Origin: Lichenicola sp964236105
GTDB lineage: Bacteria > Pseudomonadota > Alphaproteobacteria > Acetobacterales > Acetobacteraceae
Direction: 5' to 3'
Assembly (NCBI GenBank): GCA_964236105.1
Contig: CAXSBC010000004.1
Span: forward strand, 62,001 to 126,000
Length of the DNA stretch: 64,000 nucleotides
Shown here: positions 33,119 to 42,259 of the stretch, piece by piece
Layout of the letters: the number at the start of each line of letters is the position of its first letter
Position numbering within the stretch: position 1 is the first letter of the stretch
The notes under the pieces: generated by a model
What the model was told of the DNA's origin: nothing
The model's database searches: none
The model's input: only the letters and a program-made list of their open reading frames with translations
Translations under genes and position numbers: made by a program

Positions 33119-35344
33119 TCAGATGTCGAGCCCCGGATCGGCACGCCGGCGCAGCGGCAGGTCGGAGTCGAAGCGAGGCTCCGGATCGAGCCGCACCAGC
33201 GCGTCCCAGCAGCGGAGCAGCAGCCCGATCTTGCCGATCACCCGGCGCACGTCGCCGATCTCGCGGGCCATCCGCGCCGAGCTGCCGAGCCCGCCATGCG
33301 ACGGCTCGCCCGACAGCAGGCGCGCGCCCACCGAGATGCGCAGCGCGCCGGCCATCACGCCGTCGAGCCGGTCATGCGCAACCGGCGCCGGCTGGCCGAT
33401 ATGGCAGAGCAGCCGGGCCAGCGCGCGATCATCCTCGCCGGCCGCCGCCGGCAGCGCTCCCGTCACGTCGGCGTTCAGCCAGCGATAGACCAGACGCGCC
33501 CGCGCCATGTCGAGCGGCAGGCGGTCCGGGCCGCAGCCCGCCGGCTGCAGCACCAGGAAGCTCCGGATGGTCTGGAGCTGGTCCCAGGACAAGGCGGCCG
33601 CGCCGTCCTCGGTCAGGTCGTCGCGCGCCGGCGGCGGCACCAGGACCGGCATCACGTCCGGGCTCGCCGCCATCGCCGCCTCGACGCCGTCGATGAAGGC
33701 GGCAGCACGCTCTCGCGCCAGCCGGTCCGGCACCTGCGCGAAGGCCTGCATCTCGGCGATCGCGGCCTGCCAGCGCAGCACCAGGCCGAGATTGACCGTC
33801 CCGTCCGTTGCCGCAGCATCCGCAAGCACGGGCCGCGCCTCGGCCGGCCAGTCCGCTCCGCCGCCATAGGCGGCAAGCCCGGCCGGAAGCCGTCCCGGCC
33901 CGCGCAGCCGCCGTGCCAGCCGCTCCGGCAGCAGCAGCGCGCCGCAGAAGGGCGGTCCGGTGAAGAACTTGGAGCCGGTGATCATCACCATGCAGCCGCG
34001 CGCCACATAGTCCTGCACCCGCCTGCGGTCGAGCCGCGTCTGGCAGGCATCGACCACCAGCTCGATCCGGTCGCCGAGCCGCCGCTGCAGCGCGTCCAGG
34101 CAGGCGGTTCCGGGCGCCAGCAGCCCGGTCTTCGACAGGTCGAGCCGGTGCAGCAGCACCGTCCGCCCCTGCGCCGCCTCCGCCTCGGCGAGACACCTGC
34201 AGGCCTCGTCCACGGCACCTGGCGACAGCAGCCGCCCGCCCGCATCCCGGATCGCCACGCTCAGCACGCGCGTGTCATGGGGGAAGCCGTCGATCCGCTC
34301 GCCCTTGATCACGCGCCGGCCGAGCGCCGTGTCGCCGGCGAAATGCCGACCCGCCGCCGCCAGCGGCACGCCGGCTCCGGTCTCCTCCGGCGCCAGCAGG
34401 ATGTTGCTCACCGGGCGCACGACACCCCCCGCGCCCGGCAGGCCGCACAGCGCCAGCGCGATCATCTCGGCATCGGTGCCCGAGGCCGCCAGCACGACGG
34501 CGCAAGGATCCGGCAGCCGGTAATGCGCGGCGATGGCTGCGCGCACCTGCTCGGTCTCGTCGCGCAGCGCGTCCTGCGCGCGGCCGGCGAGTGCGGCGAC
34601 CGCCAGCCGTCTGCGCGCGGCTTCGGCGCCCCCGAAGCCGCGTTCCGACAGCGACGAGGCGGTGGAGGAGGCGAAGGTGACCGCCCAGGGCCGCGGGCGG
34701 TGGCTGCAGCCATAGTGATTCAGTCCGGTCCCCGGATCGACCGCGAGACGCGCGTCGCCGCCCTGCGCCATCAGCGTCTCGGCCGGTCCCAGCAGGCTCC
34801 AGCACGCGGCCAGCGTCCGGATCACCGGCTCCGGCACGAGACGATCGGTCCCGCCGGCGCCTGCCGCTCGCCGCAGCCGGCCGGAGTGCCCCTGCAGGTT
34901 GCGTATCCGTGCCCAGACCACGCCCAGCACGTCCGGCGTCGGCATGTCGCCGCCCGACATCGGCGCCAGCCAGGAGACCGGATCGGGGCAGGCCGGCTCG
35001 TCGGTCGGCGCTGCGTCCAGCAGCCAGAAGCGCGAGGCGGTCCGGGCGGCATACAGCCCGGCCAGGATCGGCAGGTCGACGGGATCGACGACGGCCGCGC
35101 CCGGCGCGATCCGGATCACCGCATCCAGCAGCATCGAGAGCTCGATGGCATGACGGATATGGAAGGCGCAGATCCGGGTCGGCCCGAGGCAGGCGGCGCC
35201 CAGCACGACGTCGCCCCCGGGATCGACGCGGAACGCCGTGTCGAGCGACGCGTCGAAGACGATGCGCTGGCGGTCGCCCACGACACGCAGGTCGGGGCGA
35301 TCGAGCACGGCCAGCAGCCGGGTGTTCAGGTCCTCGGCAAACAC
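33119..35344 (-). CDS. unrecognised large PLP-dependent-fold protein with novel N-terminal domain
   Basis: This is a 741-residue protein of unknown function. Residues about 210-600 look like a fold-type-I PLP enzyme: NHYGCSHRPRPWAVTFASSTASSLS near Y211, VVLAASGTDAEMIALAL as the cofactor-phosphate helix, LVVDACQTRLDRRR with D432 and Q435 in cofactor-ring positions, and ITGSKFFTGPPFCGALLLP with the likely Schiff-base lysine K459. The first about 205 residues match no domain I know and contain no signal peptide. Residues beyond 600 form an Arg-rich helical tail. The start is the second of two adjacent GTG codons, behind AAGGAGGG; the other is at 35347. It is divergent from rmlB, so an amino-sugar or surface-polymer role is possible but speculative. 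Confidence 0.7.
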   Translation of the reverse strand: MFAEDLNTRLLAVLDRPDLRVVGDRQRIVFDASLDTAFRVDPGGDVVLGAACLGPTRICAFHIRHAIELSMLLDAVIRIAPGAAVVDPVDLPILAGLYAARTASRFWLLDAAPTDEPACPDPVSWLAPMSGGDMPTPDVLGVVWARIRNLQGHSGRLRRAAGAGGTDRLVPEPVIRTLAACWSLLGPAETLMAQGGDARLAVDPGTGLNHYGCSHRPRPWAVTFASSTASSLSERGFGGAEAARRRLAVAALAGRAQDALRDETEQVRAAIAAHYRLPDPCAVVLAASGTDAEMIALALCGLPGAGGVVRPVSNILLAPEETGAGVPLAAAGRHFAGDTALGRRVIKGERIDGFPHDTRVLSVAIRDAGGRLLSPGAVDEACRCLAEAEAAQGRTVLLHRLDLSKTGLLAPGTACLDALQRRLGDRIELVVDACQTRLDRRRVQDYVARGCMVMITGSKFFTGPPFCGALLLPERLARRLRGPGRLPAGLAAYGGGADWPAEARPVLADAAATDGTVNLGLVLRWQAAIAEMQAFAQVPDRLARERAAAFIDGVEAAMAASPDVMPVLVPPPARDDLTEDGAAALSWDQLQTIRSFLVLQPAGCGPDRLPLDMARARLVYRWLNADVTGALPAAAGEDDRALARLLCHIGQPAPVAHDRLDGVMAGALRISVGARLLSGEPSHGGLGSSARMAREIGDVRRVIGKIGLLLRCWDALVRLDPEPRFDSDLPLRRRADPGLDI

Positions 35345-35522
35345 CACAGCCCTCCTTCGACGCGAGCAATCCGTGCGCGCGCACGATAGCTGGCGGGCGG
35401 CGTCCAGCGAAGCGGGCGCGGTGCATCGCCGGCGACTCTGTCTCACAGGGCGGGATGCCGGCAATGCCGCGAAACGCACGCGCCGGACGCGCGGCGCACG
35501 TTGCTCCCGCAACGGTTGCCTG

Positions 35523-35536
35523 AGCGCTGCAGCGCT
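35523..35536. promoter_or_regulatory. 14-bp perfect palindrome in the divergent gap upstream of rmlB
   Basis: AGCGCTGCAGCGCT is self-complementary over all 14 bp and lies 48 bp before the rmlB start, in the 239-bp gap shared with the PLP-fold gene. Short perfect palindromes are not rare in DNA this GC-rich, so an operator role is only a suggestion. I see no clear promoter boxes in the gap. Confidence 0.25.
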
Positions 35537-35583
35537 GCCAAGCTGAAGCCTCGCTGGCCTAGCGCCGAAGATGGGATCGACGA

Positions 35584-36639
35584 ATGCGGATTCTCCTGAC
35601 GGGCGGTTGCGGCTTTATCGGCTCGGCCGTGGTGAGGCACCTGATCCGATCGACAGCGCACGCGGTCGTCAATGTCGACAAGATGACCTATGCCGCCTCC
35701 GAGGATGCGCTGGAGGAGACGCTGCGCGATCCGCGCCACACGCTGGTGAAGGCCGACATCGCCGACCTCGCCGCCATGAAGGCGGTGTTCGACGAGCATC
35801 GGCCCGATGCCGTCATGCATCTCGCAGCCGAAAGCCATGTCGACCGCTCGATCGACGGGCCGGCCGTGTTCATCCAGACCAACGTGGTGGGCACCTTCTC
35901 GATGCTGGAGGCGGCGCGTGCCTACTGGTCGGGGCTCGAGGGCGAGGCGAGAGCGGCGTTCCGCTTCCATCACATCTCCACCGACGAGGTGTTCGGGGCC
36001 CTGGAGGCGCACGATCCGCCCTTCACCGAGACCACGCCGTATGACCCGCGCAGTCCCTATTCGGCGAGCAAGGCGGCCTCGGACCATCTGGTGCGCGCCT
36101 GGTACCACACCTACGGGCTGCCCGCCTTCGTCACCAACACCACCAACAATTACGGCTTCTGGCATTTTCCCGAGAAGCTGATCCCTCTGGTCACCATCAA
36201 CGCCATCGAGGGCCGCGAGCTGCCGGTCTATGGCGACGGCTCCAACGTGCGCGACTGGCTGTTCGTCGAGGATCACGCGGCGGCCCTTGTCAAGGCGGTC
36301 GAGGTGGGCATGCCCGGCGAGACCTACGCCATCGGCGCCCGCCAGCCGCGCTCCAACCTGCAGGTGGTGCAGGCGATCTGCCGCACCCTGGACGAGCTGC
36401 GCCCCGATCCGACCGGTCCGCGCGAGCGCCTGATCCGCTACGTGACCGACCGCCCCGGCCATGATTGGCGCTACGAGATCGATGCGAGCCATGCCGAGCG
36501 GTCGCTCGACTGGACGGCCGACCACGATTTCGAGACCGGCATCCGCCGCACCGTGCAGTGGTACCTGGACCATCAGGAGTGGTGGGAAGCGATCCGGTCG
36601 GGCCGCTACACCGGACAGCGCTTGGGAACTGCAGCATGA
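35584..36639 (+). CDS. rmlB: dTDP-glucose 4,6-dehydratase
   Basis: The 351-residue extended-SDR enzyme performs the second step of dTDP-L-rhamnose synthesis. The NAD loop TGGCGFIGS is at residues 6-14, the catalytic region is HISTDEVFGAL with the T-D-E triad, and the tyrosine/lysine pair is YSASKAA. The TNNYGFWHFPEKLIPL segment is also conserved. It opens the rmlB-A-C-D operon and overlaps rmlA by 4 bp (ATGA). Length is standard. Confidence 0.97.
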   Translation: MRILLTGGCGFIGSAVVRHLIRSTAHAVVNVDKMTYAASEDALEETLRDPRHTLVKADIADLAAMKAVFDEHRPDAVMHLAAESHVDRSIDGPAVFIQTNVVGTFSMLEAARAYWSGLEGEARAAFRFHHISTDEVFGALEAHDPPFTETTPYDPRSPYSASKAASDHLVRAWYHTYGLPAFVTNTTNNYGFWHFPEKLIPLVTINAIEGRELPVYGDGSNVRDWLFVEDHAAALVKAVEVGMPGETYAIGARQPRSNLQVVQAICRTLDELRPDPTGPRERLIRYVTDRPGHDWRYEIDASHAERSLDWTADHDFETGIRRTVQWYLDHQEWWEAIRSGRYTGQRLGTAA

Positions 36640-37535
36640 CCAGACCGACCGAAACGTCGATGAAGGGCATCCTGCTCGCAGGCGGCTCCGGCACCCGGCT
36701 GCATCCGATCACGCTGGCGGCCAGCAAGCAGCTGCTGCCGGTCTATGACAAGCCGATGATCTACTACCCGCTCAGCACGCTGATGCTGGCCGGCATCCGC
36801 GACATCATGATCATCTCGACGCCGGCCGACCTGCCGCAGTTCGAGCGCCTGCTCGGCGACGGCTCTCGCTTCGGCGTGCGCTTCACCTACCGCGTGCAGC
36901 CGTCGCCCGACGGCATCGTGCAGGCGTTCCTGATCGCCGACGACTGGCTCGGCCGCAATCCATGCGCCCTGGCGCTCGGCGACAACCTGATCTTCGCCGA
37001 TCATCTGGGCGTGCTGCTGCGCGCCGCCTCCGCCCGGCCCGAGGGTGCCACCGTGTTCGCCTATCAGGTGCGCGATCCGGAACGCTACGGCGTTGTGTCG
37101 TTCGACGAGAGCGGACGAGCGCTCGAGATCGTCGAGAAGCCGGCCAATCCGCAATCGAACTGGGCGGTCACCGGGCTGTATTTCTACGACAACCGCGTGC
37201 TCGACATGGCCCGGCGCATCAAGCCGAGCCCGCGCGGCGAGCTCGAGATCACCGACCTGAACCGCCTCTATCTCGAGGAAGGCTCGCTGCATGTCGACCG
37301 GCTCGGCCGCGGCTGCGCCTGGCTCGATGCCGGCATGCCGGACAGCCTGATGCAGGCCGGCACCTTCGTGCAGACCATCCAGTCCCGCCAGGGCATGCTG
37401 GTCGGCTGTCCGGAGGAGGTCGCCTTCCGCATGGGCTTCATCGACGCGACCTCGCTGCGCGACCAGGCGCGCAAGCTCGCCAAGACCGAGCTCGGCCGGC
37501 TGCTGCTCGAGCTGGCCGACGGCGTCCACGCCTGA
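36636..37535 (+). CDS. rmlA: glucose-1-phosphate thymidylyltransferase
   Basis: The 299-residue enzyme makes dTDP-glucose, the first step of the pathway. The nucleotidyltransferase signature GILLAGGSGTRLHPITLAASKQLLPVYDKPMIYYP is present in full (quoted in part: LAGGSGTRLHP), as are LALGDNLIFAD and the EKPANPQSNWAVTGLYFYD block. I chose the ATG at 36636, which overlaps the rmlB stop. An in-frame ATG before KGILLAGG at 36660 would give a shorter N-terminus that still begins before the first strand. Confidence 0.96.
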   Translation: MTRPTETSMKGILLAGGSGTRLHPITLAASKQLLPVYDKPMIYYPLSTLMLAGIRDIMIISTPADLPQFERLLGDGSRFGVRFTYRVQPSPDGIVQAFLIADDWLGRNPCALALGDNLIFADHLGVLLRAASARPEGATVFAYQVRDPERYGVVSFDESGRALEIVEKPANPQSNWAVTGLYFYDNRVLDMARRIKPSPRGELEITDLNRLYLEEGSLHVDRLGRGCAWLDAGMPDSLMQAGTFVQTIQSRQGMLVGCPEEVAFRMGFIDATSLRDQARKLAKTELGRLLLELADGVHA

Positions 37536-37563
37536 TGCGCGCGCGCAGCCCGGGAGAACATCC

Positions 37564-38127
37564 ATGAAGGTAGAGCGACTGGCCATTCCCGACGTGATCC
37601 TGATCACGCCGCCGCGCTTCGGCGACAGCCGCGGCTTCTTCTCCGAGACCTACAACTACCCGCGCATCAAGGCGGAAACCGGCATCGAGCTCGCCTTCCT
37701 GCAGGACAACCACTCCTTCTCCAAGGAGCGCGGCGTCATGCGCGGCCTGCACTGCCAGCTGGCGCCGCATCCGCAGGGCAAGCTGCTGCGCTGCTCCAAG
37801 GGCGCGATCTACGACGTCGCGGTCGATGCCCGCACCGGCTCGCCCACCTACGGAAAATGGGTCGGCGCCGAGCTCACCGGCGACAACTGGTCGCAGCTCT
37901 GGATACCGCCCGGCTTCCTGCACGGCTTCTGCACGCTGACCGACGACGTCGAGGTGCTCTACAAGTGCACCGACGTCTGGGACAAGGCCAGCGAGCGCGC
38001 CGTGATCTGGAACTGCCCCGAGATCGGCATCGACTGGCCGATCGGGCCGGACGAGGCGATCCTGTCGGAGAAGGATGCCCAGGCGCCGCACTTCTCGGCA
38101 GCCGCCGGCTGGTTCTCCTATCCATGA
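37564..38127 (+). CDS. rmlC: dTDP-4-dehydrorhamnose 3,5-epimerase
   Basis: The 187-residue cupin epimerises dTDP-4-keto-6-deoxyglucose at C3 and C5. Diagnostic segments are ITPPRFGDSRGFFSETYN, the catalytic-histidine segment RGLHCQLAPHPQGKLLRC, IYDVAVDARTGSPTYG, and IPPGFLHGFCTLTDDVEVLYK with the catalytic tyrosine. It follows rmlA by 28 bp and overlaps rmlD by 4 bp. Length and motif order are standard. Confidence 0.96.
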   Translation: MKVERLAIPDVILITPPRFGDSRGFFSETYNYPRIKAETGIELAFLQDNHSFSKERGVMRGLHCQLAPHPQGKLLRCSKGAIYDVAVDARTGSPTYGKWVGAELTGDNWSQLWIPPGFLHGFCTLTDDVEVLYKCTDVWDKASERAVIWNCPEIGIDWPIGPDEAILSEKDAQAPHFSAAAGWFSYP

Positions 38128-39032
38128 CCGCGCTGTCCGAACAGGGCGGCCCGATCCTGGTCACCGGCGGCACGGGTCAGCTCGCCACCTCGCTCGTCCG
38201 CCTCGGCGGGCCGCGCATCCACCGCGTCGGCCGCCCGGACTTCGACTTCGACCGGCCCGAGACCATCGCCGCCTGTTTCGCCGCGGTCCGGCCGGTCATG
38301 GTGGTGAACACCGCCGCCTGGACCGCCGTCGACGCCGCGGAGACGGCACCCGACGGAGCCGCGCGCGCCAACCGGGACGGCCCGGAGCAGCTGGCGCGGC
38401 TCTGCGCGGAGGCCGGCATCCCGCTGATCCACGTCTCGACCGACTACGTGTTCGATGGCGACAAGGGCGCGCCCTATGTCGAGACCGATCCCACCTCGCC
38501 AACCGGCGTCTATGGCCGCACCAAGGCAGACGGCGAGCAGGCCGCCCTGTCGGCCCACCCGCGCACGGTCGTGCTGCGCACCTCCTGGGTCTATTCCGCC
38601 ACCGGCAAGAACTTCGTCCGCACCATGATCAATGCCGGCGAGAAGAACCCGACCCTGCGCGTCGTCGGCGACCAGCACGGGGCGCCGACCGCCTCCGACG
38701 ACCTGGCCCGCGCCATCCTGCAGGTCGTGGCCAGGATCGAGGAAGGCGGGTGGCAGGACACCTATGGCGGCATCTACCACGCCGCCGGCACCGGCGAGAC
38801 CACCTGGCACGGCCTTGCCGTCGCGGCACTGGAGGCAGCCGGCACGCATGGCCGGCCCATGCCCGAGGTGCTCGCCATCAGGACCGCCGACTGGCCGACG
38901 CCGGCCCGGCGCCCGCTCGACTCCCGGCTCGACTGCGCCAAGCTGGAGCGCGTCTTCGGCGTGCGCCTGCCCCCCTGGCGCGACAGCCTGGTGCGCACGG
39001 TCGACGAGCTGCTGGCGCCCCCGTCATCCTGA
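38124..39032 (+). CDS. rmlD: dTDP-4-dehydrorhamnose reductase
   Basis: The 302-residue SDR completes dTDP-L-rhamnose. The N-terminal nucleotide loop is ILVTGGTGQLATSL, the substrate region VSTDYVFDGDKGAPYVE is conserved, and the catalytic Y-x3-K is in GVYGRTKADGE. The start overlaps the rmlC stop (ATGA). It is the last of the four pathway genes; the next glycosyltransferase frame runs on directly downstream, which suggests that the product sugar is used by that enzyme. Confidence 0.96.
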   Translation: MTALSEQGGPILVTGGTGQLATSLVRLGGPRIHRVGRPDFDFDRPETIAACFAAVRPVMVVNTAAWTAVDAAETAPDGAARANRDGPEQLARLCAEAGIPLIHVSTDYVFDGDKGAPYVETDPTSPTGVYGRTKADGEQAALSAHPRTVVLRTSWVYSATGKNFVRTMINAGEKNPTLRVVGDQHGAPTASDDLARAILQVVARIEEGGWQDTYGGIYHAAGTGETTWHGLAVAALEAAGTHGRPMPEVLAIRTADWPTPARRPLDSRLDCAKLERVFGVRLPPWRDSLVRTVDELLAPPSS

Positions 39033-39157
39033 ACGCAGGAGCCCGGCTTCACTTCCGGACGCTGCCTTCCGGGTCGCCGCTGGCCGACGATGCGAACCGC
39101 CTGGAGGTCCGGCCACGCGCCTTCAGCGCCGACGCAGGCGAGACGCTGCCGGTCGCG

Positions 39158-40060
39158 GTGCTGCTCTCGACCTACGAGGGCGCGCGGTTCCTGCCGCAGC
39201 AGCTGGAGTCGATCCTGCAGCAGAGCTATCCGCGCTGGACGCTGCTCTGGCGCGACGACGGCTCGGTCGACGCCACGTCGTCGGTCATGCGTGCCTTCGG
39301 CCGGCAGGCGGGCGAGGGACGCTCCCGGATGGCGGCGGGAGAGGCCGGTCACCTCGGCATCGCCGGCTCCTTCCTGGCCCTGCTGCGGGAGGTGCCGCGC
39401 GACGCCATCGCCGCCTTCGCCGACCAGGACGATATCTGGCTGCCCGAGAAGCTGCGTCGCGGTGTCGAGGCGCTGGCCGGGGTGACGCCAGGCGAGCCGG
39501 CGCTCTACTTCGCCCGTCAGCAGCTGGTCGACCAGGATCTGGCGCCGCTCGGCCTGTCGCCGTATCGCGGCAGTCCGGCCGCCTTCCCCGCCGCCCTCAC
39601 CCAGAACGTCGCCACCGGCTGCACGATGATGCTCAATCCGGCTGCCGTGGCCCTGGTGTCGGCGAGCGACCCGCCGTCCGGGACGCTGCACGACTGGTGG
39701 TCGTATCTGGTGGTCAGCGCGGCCGGCGGACGGCTGATCGCCGATCCGGAGCCGGTGGTGCTGTATCGCCAGCATCACCGCAACGCGGTCGGCGCGCCGC
39801 ATTCGACGGTCTGGCGCGGCCTGATGGCGCTGCGCCGCGGCCCGGACGCCTTCATGCAGCAGTTCCGCCGCCATGCCGCCGGGCTCAGCGCCTACCGCCA
39901 CGCTTTGTCGCCCGGCGCCGTCCGGGATCTGGACCTGCTGGAACGTGCGCTGGCCGGCGGCCTGACCGCACGTCTCGATGCCCTGCGCCGGGTCAGGTTC
40001 CTGGTGCGCCAGACCAGGCTCGAGACGTTGCTGTTCCGGCTCTGGTTCCTGACCGGCTAG
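39158..40060 (+). CDS. family 2 glycosyltransferase, probably rhamnosyltransferase-like; start uncertain
   Basis: The GT2 core is clear: VAVLLSTYEGARFLPQQLESILQQ, TLLWRDDGSVDATSS, AAFADQDDIWLPEKL with the donor-binding D-D, and the acceptor segment LHDWWSYLVVSAAGG. No ATG, GTG or TTG exists between the rmlD stop and codon 39158, yet the first strand begins two or three codons before it (PVAVLL). The annotated GTG therefore trims the first strand; the true start may be a non-canonical codon such as CTG in the preceding 120 bp, or translation may re-initiate from rmlD. Position after rmlBACD suggests a rhamnosyltransferase, which is inference. Confidence 0.75.
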   Translation: MLLSTYEGARFLPQQLESILQQSYPRWTLLWRDDGSVDATSSVMRAFGRQAGEGRSRMAAGEAGHLGIAGSFLALLREVPRDAIAAFADQDDIWLPEKLRRGVEALAGVTPGEPALYFARQQLVDQDLAPLGLSPYRGSPAAFPAALTQNVATGCTMMLNPAAVALVSASDPPSGTLHDWWSYLVVSAAGGRLIADPEPVVLYRQHHRNAVGAPHSTVWRGLMALRRGPDAFMQQFRRHAAGLSAYRHALSPGAVRDLDLLERALAGGLTARLDALRRVRFLVRQTRLETLLFRLWFLTG

Positions 40061-40175
40061 GCATCATGCGGTCGAGTGCAGCCGGCCGGCTGCGTCGCGA
40101 CATCGACCGGAACAGTGAGCTGCAGCAGCGCCGGCGCATGCGATCGCGTCACGCCAGGGTGCCAAGGAGAATGCG

Positions 40176-40595
40176 ATGAGCCGGAACACGATCGGCCTGA
40201 TCTGGATCGCCGGCCTCGTGCTCGCCGTGCTGCTCACGGTGATCGGCCCGGGCGTGCTCGGCACGACGCTGGGCGATGCGTTCGACCACGCCGTCGACGC
40301 TGCAACGCTGGCGCTTGCCCAGATCGGCGATCCGGTGCGCGAGATGATCCGCGGTTTCGCGATCGCCGCCTACGTGGTGTTCATCGCGCTGTGCGTGCTG
40401 GCGCGCCGACGCGGCCTGCCCTCGATGGCTGCGGCCGTCGTGGTCACGCTGCTGTTCCTGCTGCTGGCCGGCGCGCCGCGCGACTGGGGCCGCTCGCTGC
40501 ACGGATCGCACTGGCTGCTGGCGCTGCTGCTCGCAGTGGCGGCAGCGCTGCTGATGACCCGCAGGCTGTCCGGCCGGCTCTCGCAGCGCGGCTAG
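40176..40595 (+). CDS. small four-helix membrane protein, unknown function
   Basis: This 139-residue protein has about four hydrophobic helices: residues 5-28, 60-77, 84-98 and 110-127, with short basic ends (final RRLSGRLSQRG). It contains no motif I recognise. A good AAGGAG ribosome-binding site precedes the ATG by 8 nt, so translation is likely. It follows the glycosyltransferase by 115 bp on the same strand and may belong to the same surface-polymer cluster. Confidence 0.6.
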   Translation: MSRNTIGLIWIAGLVLAVLLTVIGPGVLGTTLGDAFDHAVDAATLALAQIGDPVREMIRGFAIAAYVVFIALCVLARRRGLPSMAAAVVVTLLFLLLAGAPRDWGRSLHGSHWLLALLLAVAAALLMTRRLSGRLSQRG

Positions 40596-40686
40596 ACCGA
40601 CGGGATCGGCCGCCTACCGCGCAGCCCGGCGCCGCCCGACCTGCAGCGGCACCGGATCCTGCGGGCAGGGATCGGTCGCGGCCGCC

Positions 40687-41334
40687 TCAGTCGAGATCGG
40701 CCAGCAGCGCGTCGATGTCGGCCTGCGCCATGGCCGAGGCCGGAAGCTGGGGCCCGTTCAGCAGATGCGCGTCGGGGCGGTGCGGCTCGCCCTCGACCAG
40801 GGGAAATGCCTCCTCCCACCGGTGCTGTCCGAACGTGTCGACGATCTTGGCGACTTTGGCTTCCACCGCCTTGAGGGTGTTCACCACCTTGGTGATGCGC
40901 TGTCCGGTGATGTCCTGGAAGCTGCACGCCTCGTAGATCCGCATCGTCGCATCCTGCACGACGGCGGCGTCCGGACCCGATGGCTGGGCCGACGTCGCAT
41001 CCAGTAGTTCGCACGCCTCGAGGATGGCATTGGTCGCGTCCGCCGTATGGGCGACGACCGCATCGAGCTCCTCGCTGGCGGCCGACACGTCTCCGGTCGA
41101 CGACCTGTCGGACCGCAAGGCGGCGATCTCTTCCTTGGCCACCGCGATCGTGCGGCCGAGCTCCTCGACCTCGTTGAGCAGTTCCGTCTCGTGGACGGAC
41201 AGCTCGCTTCCCATCGTGTCGATGACCGCGCGCACGACCTCGGCCACCATCTGCGGCCGGACGGTCGGGTAGGACGAGCAGATGAGGCCGAGCCGTTCCG
41301 AGAGCGCCGTCACGTCGGCGGCATGGCTAGACAT
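40687..41334 (-). CDS. cheZ: chemotaxis phosphatase CheZ
   Basis: The 215-residue helical protein speeds dephosphorylation of CheY-P. The catalytic segment reads MRIYEACSFQDITGQRITKVVNTL, with the glutamine in QDxTGQ that positions the attacking water. The C-terminal AQADIDALLADLD resembles the CheY-docking peptide of CheZ. A long predicted coiled-coil hairpin lies between about residues 40 and 125. The gene overlaps cheY by 8 bp, so the response regulator and its phosphatase are coupled. Confidence 0.88.
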   Translation of the reverse strand: MSSHAADVTALSERLGLICSSYPTVRPQMVAEVVRAVIDTMGSELSVHETELLNEVEELGRTIAVAKEEIAALRSDRSSTGDVSAASEELDAVVAHTADATNAILEACELLDATSAQPSGPDAAVVQDATMRIYEACSFQDITGQRITKVVNTLKAVEAKVAKIVDTFGQHRWEEAFPLVEGEPHRPDAHLLNGPQLPASAMAQADIDALLADLD

Positions 41335-41713
41335 GACCCAGCACCTTCTCGATCTTGCCCTGCAGCGTCTCGGCGTTGAACGGCTTGACGATGTAGTTCG
41401 AGACGCCGGCCTGCTTGGCGGCCACGACGTTCTCGGTCTTGCTTTCGGCCGTGATCATGATGAACGGGATCGTCTTCAGCTTGACGTCCGCCCGGACCGC
41501 CTGGAGCAGCTCCAGGCCGGTCATCGGCGCCATGTTCCAGTCGCTGATGACCAGGCCGAAGCTGCCGGCCCGCAGCTTCGACAGCGCCTCGACGCCGTCG
41601 GTCGCCTCGTCGACCGAGTTGAACCCGATCTGCTTCAGCAGATTGCGGATGATGCGCAGCATCGTCTTGTAGTCATCGACGATGAGGACGTTCATTGACG
41701 TATCGAGTGGCAC
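41327..41713 (-). CDS. cheY: chemotaxis response regulator CheY
   Basis: The 128-residue single-domain receiver controls the flagellar motor switch. The acidic pair is in VLIVDDYKTMLRII, the phospho-acceptor aspartate is in GLVISDWNMAPMTG, the conserved threonine is in FIMITAES, and the lysine is in NYIVKPFN. DWNMP-type residues place it with motor CheY proteins. I used the GTG at 41713 because a CGGAG sequence lies upstream; the ATG at 41695 would begin directly at the first strand. No CheA or receptor gene is in the window. Confidence 0.92.
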   Translation of the reverse strand: MPLDTSMNVLIVDDYKTMLRIIRNLLKQIGFNSVDEATDGVEALSKLRAGSFGLVISDWNMAPMTGLELLQAVRADVKLKTIPFIMITAESKTENVVAAKQAGVSNYIVKPFNAETLQGKIEKVLGHV

Positions 41714-41806
41714 GGGCTGGCTCCGGGGCGGAAATGGCCTCGAAGGGATACGCCGATTTCCTTTACGGCTGGTTTATCGACCCGCCCGCTGCATCCCGCG
41801 CCGGCG

Positions 41807-42211
41807 TCAGAACTTCCGGGGTGCCGTGTTCATCTTCATGTCGCGCATGTCGCTGCCCCGCTCGCCCTCCTCCAGGTCGTCATCGTCGAGCGCCTCCATC
41901 CCGATCGTGCGATCGCCGTCATGCGCGACGATCTCGCTCTCGCGCGGCCCGGCGGTGCGGTCGACATGATAGACGTGATGCAGCCCGGCCTCCCTGGCCT
42001 GCGCTTCCGCCTGCTTCTCCGCCTGTTCCCACGCCAGCGGAGCGCCTGCCTCGTCGAGCAGGCGGCTGGTCTTCTCGGACTGGTTCTGCTGGATGACGAT
42101 GAGCTCCATCATCATCTGCTTCGGGCTGTCCTCCTCGAACCGGCGCATCAGGATGATCGCCGGACCGTTCGGCAGCGGGTCGTGGGGCTGCAGCGTCCTG
42201 ATCTCGGTCAT
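41807..42211 (-). CDS. hypothetical protein, 134 residues, acidic C-terminus
   Basis: I do not recognise this protein. It contains MMMELIVIQQNQSEKTSRLLDEAG-type helical sequence, a QAEKQAEAQAREAG stretch likely to form a coiled coil, and a strongly acidic segment MEALDDDDLEEGERGSD near the end. There is no signal peptide. The ATG has AAAGGA just upstream. It lies between cheYZ and the lytic transglycosylase on the same strand, so a motility or envelope-related role is possible but unproven. Confidence 0.55.
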   Translation of the reverse strand: MTEIRTLQPHDPLPNGPAIILMRRFEEDSPKQMMMELIVIQQNQSEKTSRLLDEAGAPLAWEQAEKQAEAQAREAGLHHVYHVDRTAGPRESEIVAHDGDRTIGMEALDDDDLEEGERGSDMRDMKMNTAPRKF

Positions 42212-42259
42212 GTCGTTCCTTTCCTCGTCGGGAACCGAACGGCGGCCGGGCGATGCGGT

